A stretch of DNA of 64,000 nucleotides from positions 2,604,001-2,668,000 of the forward strand of contig NC_089390.1 of assembly GCF_003171515.1 (NCBI RefSeq). The letters run 5' to 3'. The translations under genes and the position numbers were made by a program. Below are positions 12,701 through 23,106 of this stretch, piece by piece (the stretch's first letter is position 1; each line of letters opens with the position of its first letter). A model generated the notes under the pieces. It ran no database searches and was not told the DNA's origin. It saw nothing but the letters and a program-made list of their open reading frames with translations. Source of the DNA: Pyrenophora tritici-repentis (lineage: Eukaryota; Ascomycota; Dothideomycetes; Pleosporales; Pleosporaceae).

Positions 12701-13334
12701 CTTGCAACGGCTGGAATGACGTTGTGTGGGATCTTTACCAACAGTCATAGGCTCGTAAGTACGCTCTTGCGTGTTGTATTGGTCGATGAACTTCCCGTAC
12801 ATTTCCTTGAGAGAAATCAACTCTGCACACTTCTCTTCTCTTATGAAGGCTGCATCATCTTCAATATCCCTCAGTTCGGTCTGGGGTGTCTTGCCCTGTT
12901 CAAAGTATCTGACGGCAATGGAAGATGGATGTCCAAAGTTCTATAGACAGAAGGATTATCCTTGAATGCTTGATCTTGTCGGAATTGAATGTAACTCTCA
13001 ATATCATCAAGTCGGACTAAGTGCTTCTTTTGAGGAAGTAAGAGACATCGGAACTCGCTCAAATCGACTTCAAGATCATATTCTATCAGGAGAGGATATA
13101 TGGCGCATGCTGAATGATCGCATGCAATCCAAAGCTCGGCCAGAGTAAGGTACATGACCGAGGTACCGGTCGGTAATTGTGTGTAGGCAGAACTAGCCAG
13201 TTCATAGTAGTCGGCCAACAGTATCGGTATGTCTTCATAAACATACTTATCGTGTAGGTAGCGACGGATCCAATCATTAAGATGTTGTTCGACCCATTGT
13301 TCAAATGCAGTTAAAACAAAATATAGGCTTTTAT

Positions 13335-13577
13335 TTGTGTGTTTCAGGTTGAACATCGTGGATGAAGCAGCGGCAACTGCCCTCAGTCGAAAATATACTC
13401 TTCGATGACTCCTCATTTATCATTGTGCCCTCGGAGTACCATGGTGATCTCCCATGGTACTCTCTCATAGGTGACCCAAAACTTCCGCTCTTAAACCAAA
13501 AAAATACAAAGGATTACAGCTACAACTCGACCCTGATCCGAGATTGAACGCCTCAACCAACCTTGTGTGTTTCAGGT
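13335..13577. repeat. 15-bp direct repeats bounding a 213-bp segment inside the pseudogene
   Basis: TTGTGTGTTTCAGGT occurs at 13335–13349 and 13563–13577 in the same orientation. It separates two homologous pieces of the DUF3638 relic at a point where the reading frame breaks. It could be a target-site duplication around an insertion or a local duplication. Confidence 0.6.
13434..13462. repeat. Perfect 11-bp inverted repeat with 7-nt loop
   Basis: GAGTACCATGG at 13434–13444 and CCATGGTACTC at 13452–13462 are exact reverse complements around TGATCTC. It lies within the segment bounded by the 15-bp direct repeats. Confidence 0.85.
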
Positions 13578-14300
13578 CCACTGGGAGTTTATGACGACGG
13601 TACACCGGGAACTCGAAAGTGGGATCTGAAGATGACGGCACTTCCGGGAGGATATTCGAACCAAGAAGTCATCCAAGCCCACAAGTTTCATGTCGAGGTC
13701 GAGCTCCGGCTTCAAAGTGGCAATTGCTGTAATTTTGATGTTTCCTTGGTGGGCAACCAGGCTCTCCCAATGCTGCTTGACAATCTCATGGGCTTCTGTT
13801 ATGCTGATTTGGATGTACTGCCTCCACGATGGTTGGAGACAATCAGTCTGTCCGAGAAGTGCGAATTTGCGCAATCGGCGTGTCAACTTTGCAGAAACTA
13901 CATGGATAGCTTCGCTGCCAAGTTCTTTCCAGTTTTTCTTTGCCTTTATATTGTCAGTCAATATGACAAAAGAGGACAGCTTCTTCACATACCAGATTAA
14001 GTAGCTTAACCAGCATGAAGATCATGAAAGCCTTGTACAGGCCGTCTGCATTTGATGTACTCAGTGCCTTCCTTACTACAAGGAGCTGTAGCGATATACG
14101 TATTAGAAGCCACAGCGGGGATCGTTGTTACGGCATGAAGTAGTCTTTCCACAGAACCTCTTCGCGCGTGTGTTTCGTAATTCGTCCTACACTCGGCGGA
14201 CTACTAAAAGCTGCGAGGACATTCCTCGCAAAAACCTTAACTATGCCTGGGTGTGTAGTTTCGCGTTCCTCTACTATCACTACATTGCTCTTGGTGATTG

Positions 14301-15068
14301 TATACTTGAATCCCGGGTGCTTTCTGGGTACTTAACTTGGCGAAAGTAGCGGAGGTGGATTGGCGAAGCGATTTGTCTGCAATAATCCAGATGAACCCCT
14401 ATATTTCTCTAACCATTGAGTCGCGAGAATTTGTACAACTGAGAACAACAGCTCCAGGCTCCGCTCCCCTTCGCTCCCCTTCGCTCCATCCACCACACCC
14501 CTTCCTCCCCCGCTCAAACCTTGCCAGCAAACCGAAAGTCCCTCCGTAAACGCGTATGCCGTTGGATTTATCGATAAAACCACTTTGTATCACCATATGA
14601 CTGCTAACAAACATCTGAATCATGTCTCATCGATAGGTCCAAGTCGTCACTCCTGTCACCCACCATGCGTGATGCATTAGCAAGCCAACAATACCCATCG
14701 AGCAGCCTGTAGAACCAACCAGGGGCCATCTTATGTTACAGGACCTACATCTAACAGGCCCATACATAGTCGCCAAGCGTGGAATCTACGCCAGTGTATC
14801 GGTTGAAGCTCTCGCACAGCGCAAGATCGAGGTATCTCTCAACTTTGCCAAAGCTAAGCCATTCGCTGTGCTTCTGACAGTAGTACTAACCTTACATTGA
14901 TGTAGTAAAGACACTACCGAAAATTTATTCCGGGCAGTAGCGCGGCTCACTAAGACCTGGTTTTAATGAGAATGCAATAGTAGCTGTTTGGCCTCTGATA
15001 AACAAGATTCATGACATTTTTACAAAGAATGATAATCCTATCCACCCTCTCTACCCTATCATATCATC
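14301..15068. other. No confident gene between pseudogene and pectate lyase
   Basis: This may include further unrecognisable remains of the DUF3638 gene. A plus-strand 55-codon frame at 14733–14900 has protein-like text (HLTGPYIVAKRGIYASVSVE) but no partner exons were found, so it is not called. Confidence 0.4.
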
Positions 15069-15919
15069 CTAGCAAGCCTTTAGCCCCTCCTTAAACAGAC
15101 AAGCTTTTCCAGGGCCCGTCGCCACAGACTTGGGTTCATTCCCTGGCGTCGTCCCCTCAAACTCCTCACAAATCTCCTTCACCCCACTCACACAAGTTGC
15201 ATCATCAATCGTCGCTGTATCCCCGAAATTTCTATTAACGCCCGCCAGCAACTTGCCATTGGTAGCTTTCACCCCCTTAATGACCACGTGGCGTTCAGCT
15301 TTAGTCTTGCAGTTTCCACACGCTCGGTACAGTTTGCCGAAGGTGTCGACGGTGAAGCCGGAGATTGTTACTGTGCCGCCGCCATTATGCTGGATTACTT
15401 TGTCAGCGGCGCCAGTCGCGCCGCCACCTGTGACCTGGGCGTTGCCGTTGCCTTTTAGGGTAAGGGCGTCTTCGCAAACGGCGGCCCACCAGACATTTTC
15501 AATGGTGCAGGAGCCTTGGCAGTGTACGCCTTCGATTTGGTCTTTGCCTGGAGTAGGCGTTAGTTAAGTGCGCAAGTTAGGTGAGATGGATGAATTATGG
15601 TGGTTGCAAGGCTAGACGTACCGATGATGGCGTTTTTGAGCGTGGCTCCATCTTTCAGGATAAACACAGCGTCCGAGTCACCGCCTTCGGCCTGCCCGGT
15701 GCAAGATACGCCGCGGCCATATGTCTTCATGCCGCCATCGAAGACGCCAGTGATTTCCTTGGGGGCGGAGAAGGTCTCGCTGCCGTTGCCAGCGGGAATG
15801 GGAAAGGAAGCTCGCTTCATCACGCGAGAGAAGTCCATGGGCGAAGGCTTTGCTGGGCCGGCAGATACAGTAATAGCAAAAGCCAGGGCCAGGACAGAAG
15901 CAAGTACCGAAGTCTTCAT
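15069..15919 (-). CDS. Secreted pectate lyase, polysaccharide lyase family 3
   Basis: Two exons, 15919–15622 and 15547–15069, flank a 74-bp intron and encode 258 residues. An in-frame upstream ATG at 16021 is passed over because the ATG at 15919 opens a clean signal peptide ([20 protein letters not shown]). The mature part matches the PL3 fold in order: [87 protein letters not shown] and [13 protein letters not shown]. Several conserved cysteines are present and the length is normal for the family. PL3 enzymes cleave polygalacturonate by beta-elimination in a calcium-dependent reaction outside the cell, a plant cell-wall degradation role. No truncation or frame break is seen. Confidence 0.93.
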
Positions 15920-17469
15920 CTTCGGTGGTTGATCGGTAGTGTGTGAAAATTGAGAGAATTGATCGTTTCTTTTTGAGAAAGAGTGGCAATGAAGTTCGTC
16001 TAGCGAAAGGCGATGCGTCAAGCAATCAAGAAAGGAACAGAAGAAAGATTGTAAGAAGGTGGAAGGGAGCCCGTAGAGCTGAAAGAGAGAGGAAGGCTTG
16101 TTGGCTCAAAAGCTGAATGAAGAAACTCCTTGAGTGTCCCTCTACCTTTTAGATAAACCCCTCGCTCCACCTTCCACCATGCCATGGATCTCAGCTCGTC
16201 TGTACATCCATTCGCCATACCGAGTCGCGGCAGCAACACACGCATAAACCGCCCAGTCTCCCGATAGAGTGAACGAGCGGCCCAGCGCCCCACTTTGCCT
16301 CATGCAATCCATATAACCAAAAACAAAAGAAAGCAACAGCCTAGACGATTTTGGATCCACAGATTGTTGCTCTCGGATAATCTGTGATTAATCTTCTCGA
16401 AACAAGATTTGCGAGGTTAGTGCTGTATGTTTCGCGTATCGAGTTTCCCGTGTGGGTCGTATCCTTGTTTCGGTCTGGTGGGTGCCAAGGCGGAGGTGTT
16501 TCAAGCGCCAAAATCGTCATACCGGTATGTATCGATCACGAAGCACCGGCATTGAAGTGGCGTGTTGTTTGATATGTAGCGTCCCTTCATGTCGGTGTCA
16601 ACGGAACGTTATTGGTGGCGCTAGATGAAGGGCTCTTGTCTGTGCAAGAGAGTGCTGAGTAGAACCACAAGCAGACAGCGCAACTCCGGGACTCGCGAGT
16701 GCAAGAACCAACGCTCTCCAAATTGGCAACAGGGTTGGTTGTTGGTGTTGTTCGGAAATCGTCTGCTTAGATGGCTGTCTGTTACCGTTTAGAGCAGCCG
16801 TTGGTCCTTGCGATGCGTTTGTTTCCGGGAGCATTGCTCCATATCAAGTCGAGGCGGGAATACTAAACACTAGTCCTATTCATTGGGGTGTGATAGTACG
16901 AGGAGGACGGGAAGGGACTATGCGTGTGTCGTAAGCTGTGTCTGTGCGTTTTGCTTGGCTTGGCTCCACTACTATATGGTGATGGATAGGATGGGGCCCA
17001 CGAGATGGAAAGGCAAGTCATTCAATGCGTCAGCTTCAAACTGAAAGGCTATATTCCTGTGTACTCTCGTCTTTGCAAACTGTAGCTGCAACGCTCAGCT
17101 ATCTTATCGACGATCAATCTCAGACGCTCCACGAGTGCGTGTATATAGTGGAGGCGTAGAGAACGTCTGAAATCGTAGCAATGGATGATGTTAATGGTAC
17201 CAAATATTATGCACGTTGAGAAAGAATGCCATTCCTGAAGGAACAATTCATAATAGAAGACGCGACCTGTTGCTGTGGGAATGAGTGTGGCATGTACCCT
17301 ACCGAATGTGGTTTTGTTGAGGGGTATCCTTATTGCCATTTACTCTTTCAACGTGCTGGATCGGAAAGAAAATCCAGAAAAGTCTGGATTCGTAGAGAGC
17401 CTAGGAAACGAGGTCTAGGAGGATATGAACTAATGAGTGACGGATGTTCTGGCTGACCTCTTGGCACGA
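15920..17469. other. Gene-free interval upstream of pectate lyase
   Basis: About 1.55 kb. The first few hundred bases are the pectate-lyase promoter. I recognise no coding exon, RNA gene or repeat in the remainder. Confidence 0.5.
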
Positions 17470-18416
17470 TCAGTTTCGTAGAAGGCGCTTCGGAGCTCGC
17501 TTCTTCGCAATTTGACGCAAATTGAACCTGGTAATGGCGCAGATTGAACAGGGCCTGCCAAACTGCTCTTTACGGGCCTCGTGAAAGGCTCTTGTGCGGT
17601 AGAGTTGCAATGCGAGTGCTTCAACATCGATGCGTAGGACCCAAAGGGCACTAGCATTGCCTCTGATGTGCTTGGAATTAAGAATGGTATCGGATGAGAC
17701 ATGGTATTGCCTTGATACTTCATCGATTGTCTGTGCTTACTCATTAGATCATGTGATCAAGGACGTCCCGAGGTCAGGTTGAGGGAGATACTCACCAACG
17801 CCTGACGATAGAAGCAGCCTTTACAAGCCGTAATGACACGACTGACTTGTGAAAAAGGGTATCTGTCCAGTACTGCGTAGCAATATACACATCGTCGTGG
17901 GGCATGCTGTAGCCATAATCGTCGATAGACGATGCCGCTCATATCTGGATGAACACATTTAAAACCGTACTTGTCGAGCTGCGCGAAAGGCAGATTGAAC
18001 ATTGTCCCATTGCATGCTCGCACCAGATGTGAGCAATAATTCTCGACGTGCTCATGGCACCGCTTGGATGTTCTGGCCAGAGCGTTGAAAGGATGGGGGA
18101 CTACATGTAGGGAGAATATGTCGGTAGCCCAGCGGTCGCGGTCTGGAGGGCGAGTGAGGTCTTCCTGATCCTTGATACTCCGCTTTGTTTTTTCGGGAAT
18201 GTCGTGGGAGCTCTGAGCTTCAGAAAGGCCAGGGAGACGGCAGCGAGGATGCACGAGGTAGGACAGAATCTGGTCGATTATCTCAACCGGAAGCTTCTCA
18301 AACATGGTCAGAGTCGGCGTGGGACGCATGTCGCTTGAATGGAGTAGTATCGGTGTCGTGGAAACCTCATGCTGAAAATACTTGATCGTTTCCAGCACAG
18401 TAGTAGTGGAAGCCAT
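17470..18416 (-). CDS. F-box domain protein
   Basis: Two exons, 18416–17796 and 17730–17470, flank a 65-bp intron with a GTGAGT donor and encode 293 residues. The ATG at 18416 (MASTTTVLETIKYF) is preferred. The same frame stays open further upstream to 18743, but that extension has low-quality sequence and would run into the promoter shared with the Sir2 gene. An F-box lies near residue 40 (MFEKLPVEIIDQILSYLVHP). Downstream are several cysteine pairs (CVYCYAVLD, ACKGCFYRQ, CSICAITRFNLRQIAKKR), a layout common in ascomycete F-box proteins of unknown target. F-box proteins usually recruit substrates to SCF ubiquitin ligases through Skp1; the substrate cannot be inferred. The gene is divergent from the Sir2 gene with 472 bp between starts. 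Confidence 0.82.
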
Positions 18417-18888
18417 GCGGAGAGACGAACAGACAGGAGAAGAGTGGAATGAGCCAAAATCCAGACATTTGAAAAAGGACAGGCTGAACCTTATAGTGCG
18501 TGATGGACGAAAAAGTGACAGGTATCTTAATGCGGGACGGCAGTGAGGCCCACCAACGAGGACATCGGGATGCCGAAAGCCGCATGTACTCGGCTGTGAT
18601 TTGGCAAAGATGCGGGAGGCTGCGCGTCCGATATGCAGCAGCCAGGCGTTTTCGATGCTGCATGCTGCTGTATGATGAGATTGGCGACGAGATGTCTCCG
18701 CGCGTGGCCAACAGAGGGGCCTGGAGGAGTCGAAGAACAGCAAACACCTGGGCAGGATGCGGTCATCTCCGTTGGTTGCCCGAAACGGCTAGCGCTGTGT
18801 GTCTCCAACTCACCCGTCGGACCACCTTTCACTCCAACACTCGACGAGTAACATTGGCGGCCAGCGAGCGTAGCCGGGAGAAGACACC
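18417..18888. promoter_or_regulatory. Divergent promoter region, F-box gene / Sir2 gene
   Basis: 472 bp separate the two opposed start codons, so both promoters must lie here. I see no TATA box or named operator that I can support. Confidence 0.5.
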
Positions 18889-20398
18889 ATGGCTGCCCAT
18901 GCCTCAGAGGCCCCCGTCGCCGCAAATGAGTCGGCACCGCCGCCTGCTGTGGGTGTCAAGGCCGAATCGGCAGCGGGAGGCGCGACCAAGATCAAAGACG
19001 AGCACGCGCCTGCAGCTGGCGACGACGACGACGACGATGGCGGCATGTGGGACTCGGCTTCGCTATACGAGGAGATTCTGGATGAGGTGGAAGCCTTTGA
19101 GTACTCCAGTGACGGTGAGTCGGCCCCACAATGTGCATGCACGCTGAGTGACAGCCACTGACAGTCGCATAGGCGTAGACGTGTGCACCGCCGAAGAAGC
19201 GCGACGCCTGCGCCAGCGCCTGCACGAGGTGGGCGCAAGCCAATTTGTCATGGAAAACATCACGAGTGAAAAGATGACGGCGCGCAAGCTGTGCACCGCC
19301 TTTGGCGTCAAGATCCCCAGGTGGCTCGAGGATGCCAAAGACGAGGGCTTCTACCAGCTGCTCGGCCTGGCTATCAACCGCGAACTGAACAAGCGTCCAC
19401 GCCTGCCTCAGTACAAGACCATGGACGACGCTGCCGCCCTCCTGCGCGAGCGCAAGAACATCATGGTCATCACCGGTGCCGGCATCTCGACGAGTCTGGG
19501 CATCCCCGACTTTCGCTCAAAGAACACGGGTTTCTACTCGCGACTGCGCCAGATGGGCTATGACGAGCCAGAGGAGGTCTTTGACATTCACAACTTCGAC
19601 GACAACCCCTGCACCTTTTACGCCCTGGCCGGCGACATTGTGCCCGATCTCGAAAAGTGGACGCCAACACACGAGTTCATACGCCTACTGCAAGACAAGG
19701 ACAAACTGCTTACAAACTACACGCAAAACATCGATAATGTCGAGGCGCATGCTGGCATACGTAAGGAGAAGTTGATCCAGTGCCACGGCTCGTGGGCAAC
19801 TGCAACATGCCGCAAGTGCAAGTTCAAAGTCCCAGGTGAGGACATCTTCGACTCTGTGCGTGCCCAAAAGCCCGCAGAGTGTGCACGCTGTAAAGAGGAA
19901 ATCGCCTCTAAGCCCACCAGGAAGCGCAAGCGCGCCTCCAACGGCAACGGCAGCAGGAAGAAGCGATCGAGCGACGAAGACTCCGAGTCCGACGGCGCAT
20001 TCGACATCCCGCAGCCAGGCATCATGAAACCTGACATCACCTTCTTCGGTGAAGCCCTGCCAAACGACTTCTTCGACCGCCTCAAAGACATGGACAAGGA
20101 CAAGGTCGACCTTGTCATCGTAATGGGCACTAGCATGAAAGTCGCCCCCGTCTCGGAAATCCCAAACTTCCTCCCCCGCCATGTGCCCCAAATCTACATT
20201 TCTAGAGACCCAATCCACCACATCAACTTCGACATTAACCTCCTTGGAGACTGCGATGTCGTTGTCGCTGAACTCGCCAGACGAGCCGGTTGGGTCCTGG
20301 AACACAAAATGATTCCAGATGTCCAGGCTGTCGAAGTCGCACTTACAGACGAAATCGATCATATCTCCACCGTCAAGGTTCGCCCCGCGCAGGCCTGA
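18889..20398 (+). CDS. SIR2: Sir2-family NAD-dependent protein deacetylase (Hst1/Sir2/SIRT1 type)
   Basis: Exons 18889–19114 and 19173–20398, with a 58-bp intron, encode 483 residues. An acidic N-terminus (run of Asp near residue 45) precedes the catalytic core. NAD-binding and catalytic motifs are all present: TGAGISTSLGIPDFRS from about residue 176, TQNID and QCHGSW with the catalytic His, and GTSMKVAPV. Zinc ligands appear as TCRKCKF and ECARCKEE. They are separated from PGIMKPDITFFGE by a basic insertion (KPTRKRKRASNG) that could act as a nuclear localisation signal. Text around the core (GFYSRLRQMGY, FYALAGDIVPD) resembles yeast Hst1/Sir2 more than the Hst2 or SIRT6 types. The expected role is histone deacetylation in nuclear silencing. 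The assignment to family is secure; the yeast paralogue equivalence is inference. Confidence 0.95.
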
Positions 20399-21257
20399 AA
20401 TGTGCACTTGTTGTGTATTTACGATACGGCGTTGCGTTTGTGCACACATAAAGTACAAACATATGTCTAGGGGCGTTCACGGAGTCGCATTGCAAGGGCG
20501 AGGGTTGTGGGTATGTTTATATGGTCATGGTCTTTCGGAATCGGGACACGCGGTGCAAGCCATCCGTGGTTGGGTCAGGGTGGGCCGGGGGGCACATACA
20601 TGAGATACCAGGGACCTTTGAGTCCAGCCAGACCCTGGTGCAGTGTTTTTTCTGTTTCTCACTGCACAGGTCGCATCTGCCTTTGTTCCTTGTTTTCATC
20701 ATCATGTTTTGTCATTTTCGTTGTAATAGATATCTCGTTTTGAAGAATTGGTAGATGTTATCAAATATCATGGAAATTATTTGCTTTTCTGAGGGACTGG
20801 TTTGTGTGATCAATCAATTAATTGCCAGGGTAAACTGCATGTGATGCTACGTTTGCCCATGATTACATACCGGTATCTAGGTAACCTCTTGATTTCAGGC
20901 TAACTCCGTCTCTAAAATTCCAACTTACAATGCTAGATACGTCTACATGTCATGTAAGTACATGTATAACCGTGAGAGACCTGTCATGTGCACCCAAAGC
21001 ACAGGATTGAGCTTGCACCTCACAGTAAGACAACAAAGTCAAAGACAAGAATACGTGTTCATGTACTAATGAGACAATATATATATACATGTCGAAAAAA
21101 GAAAACAGGGGAGTAGCCCAACCCTCTAAGGTTTCCCAAAAGGAAAAAGGAAAAGACCCAACTCCATTGCCCACCCCAATGACAAAGGAGATCCCTGTCC
21201 ATATCCATACTCATAAGACCCATCATTTCCACTCAGACAAGAACAAAATCTGTCTCT
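20399..21257. other. Convergent 3' intergenic region, Sir2 gene / laccase
   Basis: The two genes end toward each other here, so both 3' UTRs should lie in this 859-bp AT-richer stretch. No further gene is seen. Confidence 0.5.
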
Positions 21258-23106
21258 CTAGATACCGGAATCAGTCTGCTCATAAGGCCGTGAGGGATTA
21301 GGTCCACTGCCCTCCGCCCAGTACCCATCCCAAGCATCGCACCCATCCTTGAGAATACTGGTATCACCCAACGTTCCCTTGATCTCGCTCATACGCTCCA
21401 TAAACTGCACACTGAGACCCTGACTAGCATGCCACGCAATATGGCAATGCATAATCCACATGCCGGGGTTATCAGCAGGGAAGGCAATCAGCATGTAGCC
21501 GCCAGCCGGTAGGACAGCAGTGTCACGGCGCGTGGGGTTGTTGAAGTTGAGGCCAGCGGTCGAGCCGTCCCAGGTGCCTGAACCACTGCCGACGATGTAG
21601 TAGTCGTGGCCGTGGAGATGGATAGGATGAGGGATAGGAATGGGCGACGCGGATTGGATCCACCAGAGGTACCATGAGTTAGCTCCTTCCACTGTGTAGA
21701 CGTTTTCGCTAGGAGCAAAGTTCTTGGAGCCTCCGAGCACGGTTTCAAGAGAGGGATTGTTCCAGTCGATGACAAAGGGGTTGCCGTCAATGGTCCACCG
21801 GAAGAGGTTGTTTTGAGAGGCGTTGGAGAAGGAGTTTAGGGTCATCTTGTGGTTGGGGGCGTCGCCGACGAGGGAGCTGGGGACTTGGTTGGGAACAAAG
21901 GGGACTAGATTGGAGGAGGATTCATCGTCGCAGGAGGTGCGCATGGTGACACCTGTGGATGTGGGGTTGCCGGTTGTGGGGGCACCGTCGTAGTGAAGGA
22001 TAGCGCCAAGAACCTTGCCGGATGTTGTCATGGCATTGCTACCGCAGGCAGTTCCAACGGAAACACGGAACCAGTAGTTGTTAACAGTCTGGTTTGCTGC
22101 AATGACTACATCGTATCGTTGACCAATTTGTAGAGTCAGTTGATTTGTGACAAAGCTCTTGATTGGGACAAAGTCGGATGTCAATACAGTGAATGGATGA
22201 CCGTCCATAGACACGCTGAAGGTAGTATCGACGGATGTGTTAATGATACGAATGCGGTACTTCTTTCCCTTGACGACATTCATCCTGGCATACTGGCCGT
22301 TGTCGTTTGCTGCGTTCACGTGCGTTCCATTGACCAGGATGTTATCGGGTGTTGGTGGGCCACGGAGCGAGTGCTGTGCGAGCTCGTTGAGAAGGAAAGC
22401 CGGGCGGTAGTACCAGTCAGTAATGGGAAGAGCACCAAGATCAACGTCGTAATTGGCCGTAGCAGGCCCATCAATGATCATAGTACCGACAATACCTTCA
22501 CCGTACTGAGCCGAAAAGTGGGAATGATACCAGCTTGTGCCAAACTGGGTAGCCCTGAACTTGTACTGTCGGGTCATACCAGGTGCAATGGGGCACTCGG
22601 TAACACCAGGAACTCCGTCGTGCTGGCAGGAGTTCAACTGTCTGATTCCATGCCAGTGAATACCGGTTCCGTTGTGTGCAAGACTGTTCTTGACGTTGAC
22701 AATAATAGTGTCACCCCATTTTGCGCGCACAAGGGGTCCAGGATATTGGTTGTTGATCAACATCATTTGCTTGCTTGTACCACTGCCATCGGGGTTGGGT
22801 CGGGTAACATTAGTAATCTCAAAGTTGTACTGTTAAATTGTTAGCATATATCGACTCCATGAATTGGAGCCTACTCACAGTAACAGTGGTGCCATCTGGA
22901 GGAGATTTGGCATCAAAGTCGGTAGCAATGCTGTAACCGTTGCTCCAGCAGCTTCGCGTCTGTGGTCCGTTGGTGCAAGCACCGTCCTGCCTCTTGACAA
23001 TATCTTCAAAAGAAGGGAACTCATCGGACAATGGCTCAGCTTGTAGAGGGCTGCCAAGTGCAATGGACCCAAGGGAGAGCCATAAGGCTAAAGATTTGAA
23101 CAACAT
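21258..23106 (-). CDS. Secreted laccase (ascomycete multicopper oxidase)
   Basis: Two exons, 23106–22879 and 22829–21258, flank a 49-bp intron and encode 599 residues. It starts with a signal peptide (MLFKSLALWLSLGSIALG) and a likely propeptide ending in KRQ (a kexin-type site near residue 40). All four copper signatures are intact: GIHWHGIRQ (~134), WYHSHFSAQ (~178), HPIHLHGHDYY (~477) and HCHIAWHASQGL (~537). The enzyme should oxidise phenolics while reducing oxygen to water, outside the cell. The protein ends exactly with DSGI, the conserved C-terminal plug seen in processed ascomycete laccases, with no extra tail to remove. Several N-glycosylation sequons (NGT, NVT, NTS, NAS, NQT) are visible. 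Possible roles are melanin formation or lignin/phenolic attack; the sequence does not decide between them. Confidence 0.95.

Larger units (their letters stand above)
10054..14300 (-). pseudogene. Decayed DUF6606/DUF3638/DUF3645 giant-protein relic
   Basis: Minus-strand pieces appear in the order of the ~3000-residue fungal protein carrying DUF6606, DUF3638 and DUF3645. They are: SPLWLLIRISLQLLVVRK and LYKAFMIFMLVKLL near 14.0–14.1 kb; EAHEIVKQHWESL; AFEQWVEQHLNDWI through LLLPQKKHLVRLDDIESYI (13.3–12.97 kb); ELFLPRAFKDWRDVSAYF (12.6 kb); KRYRVNFGLDR to LSASGWDLA (12.1–11.65 kb); YLDESHTRGTDLRLP and TKDRPMQAAMRMKKLG (11.2–11.1 kb); then EQERELAPEIEEERQ and a C-terminal TRREGEGVEKTHLGRI (10.1 kb). 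In-frame stops lie at 14127–14129, 12665–12667, 11655–11657 and 11406–11408. Frame changes occur near 12935, 12610, 10985 and 10370. The N-terminal third is missing, as is the core stretch that should lie between the 12.3 and 12.2 kb pieces. The intact family's function is not established. This copy cannot encode it. Confidence 0.88.

Noticed and set aside
14733..14900. 55-codon plus-strand frame with protein-like text (HLTGPYIVAKRGIYASVSVE)
   Set aside because: No second exon, start context or family could be found. Possibly a fragment of a lost gene, but not supportable as a feature.
18416..18743. N-terminal extension of the F-box ORF to 18743
   Set aside because: The added ~109 residues are low-quality text and would occupy the promoter shared with the Sir2 gene; the ATG at 18416 fits better.
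19685..20458. 257-codon minus-strand frame opposite the Sir2 gene
   Set aside because: It is the antisense shadow of the well-supported Sir2 coding exon and has no recognisable motif of its own.
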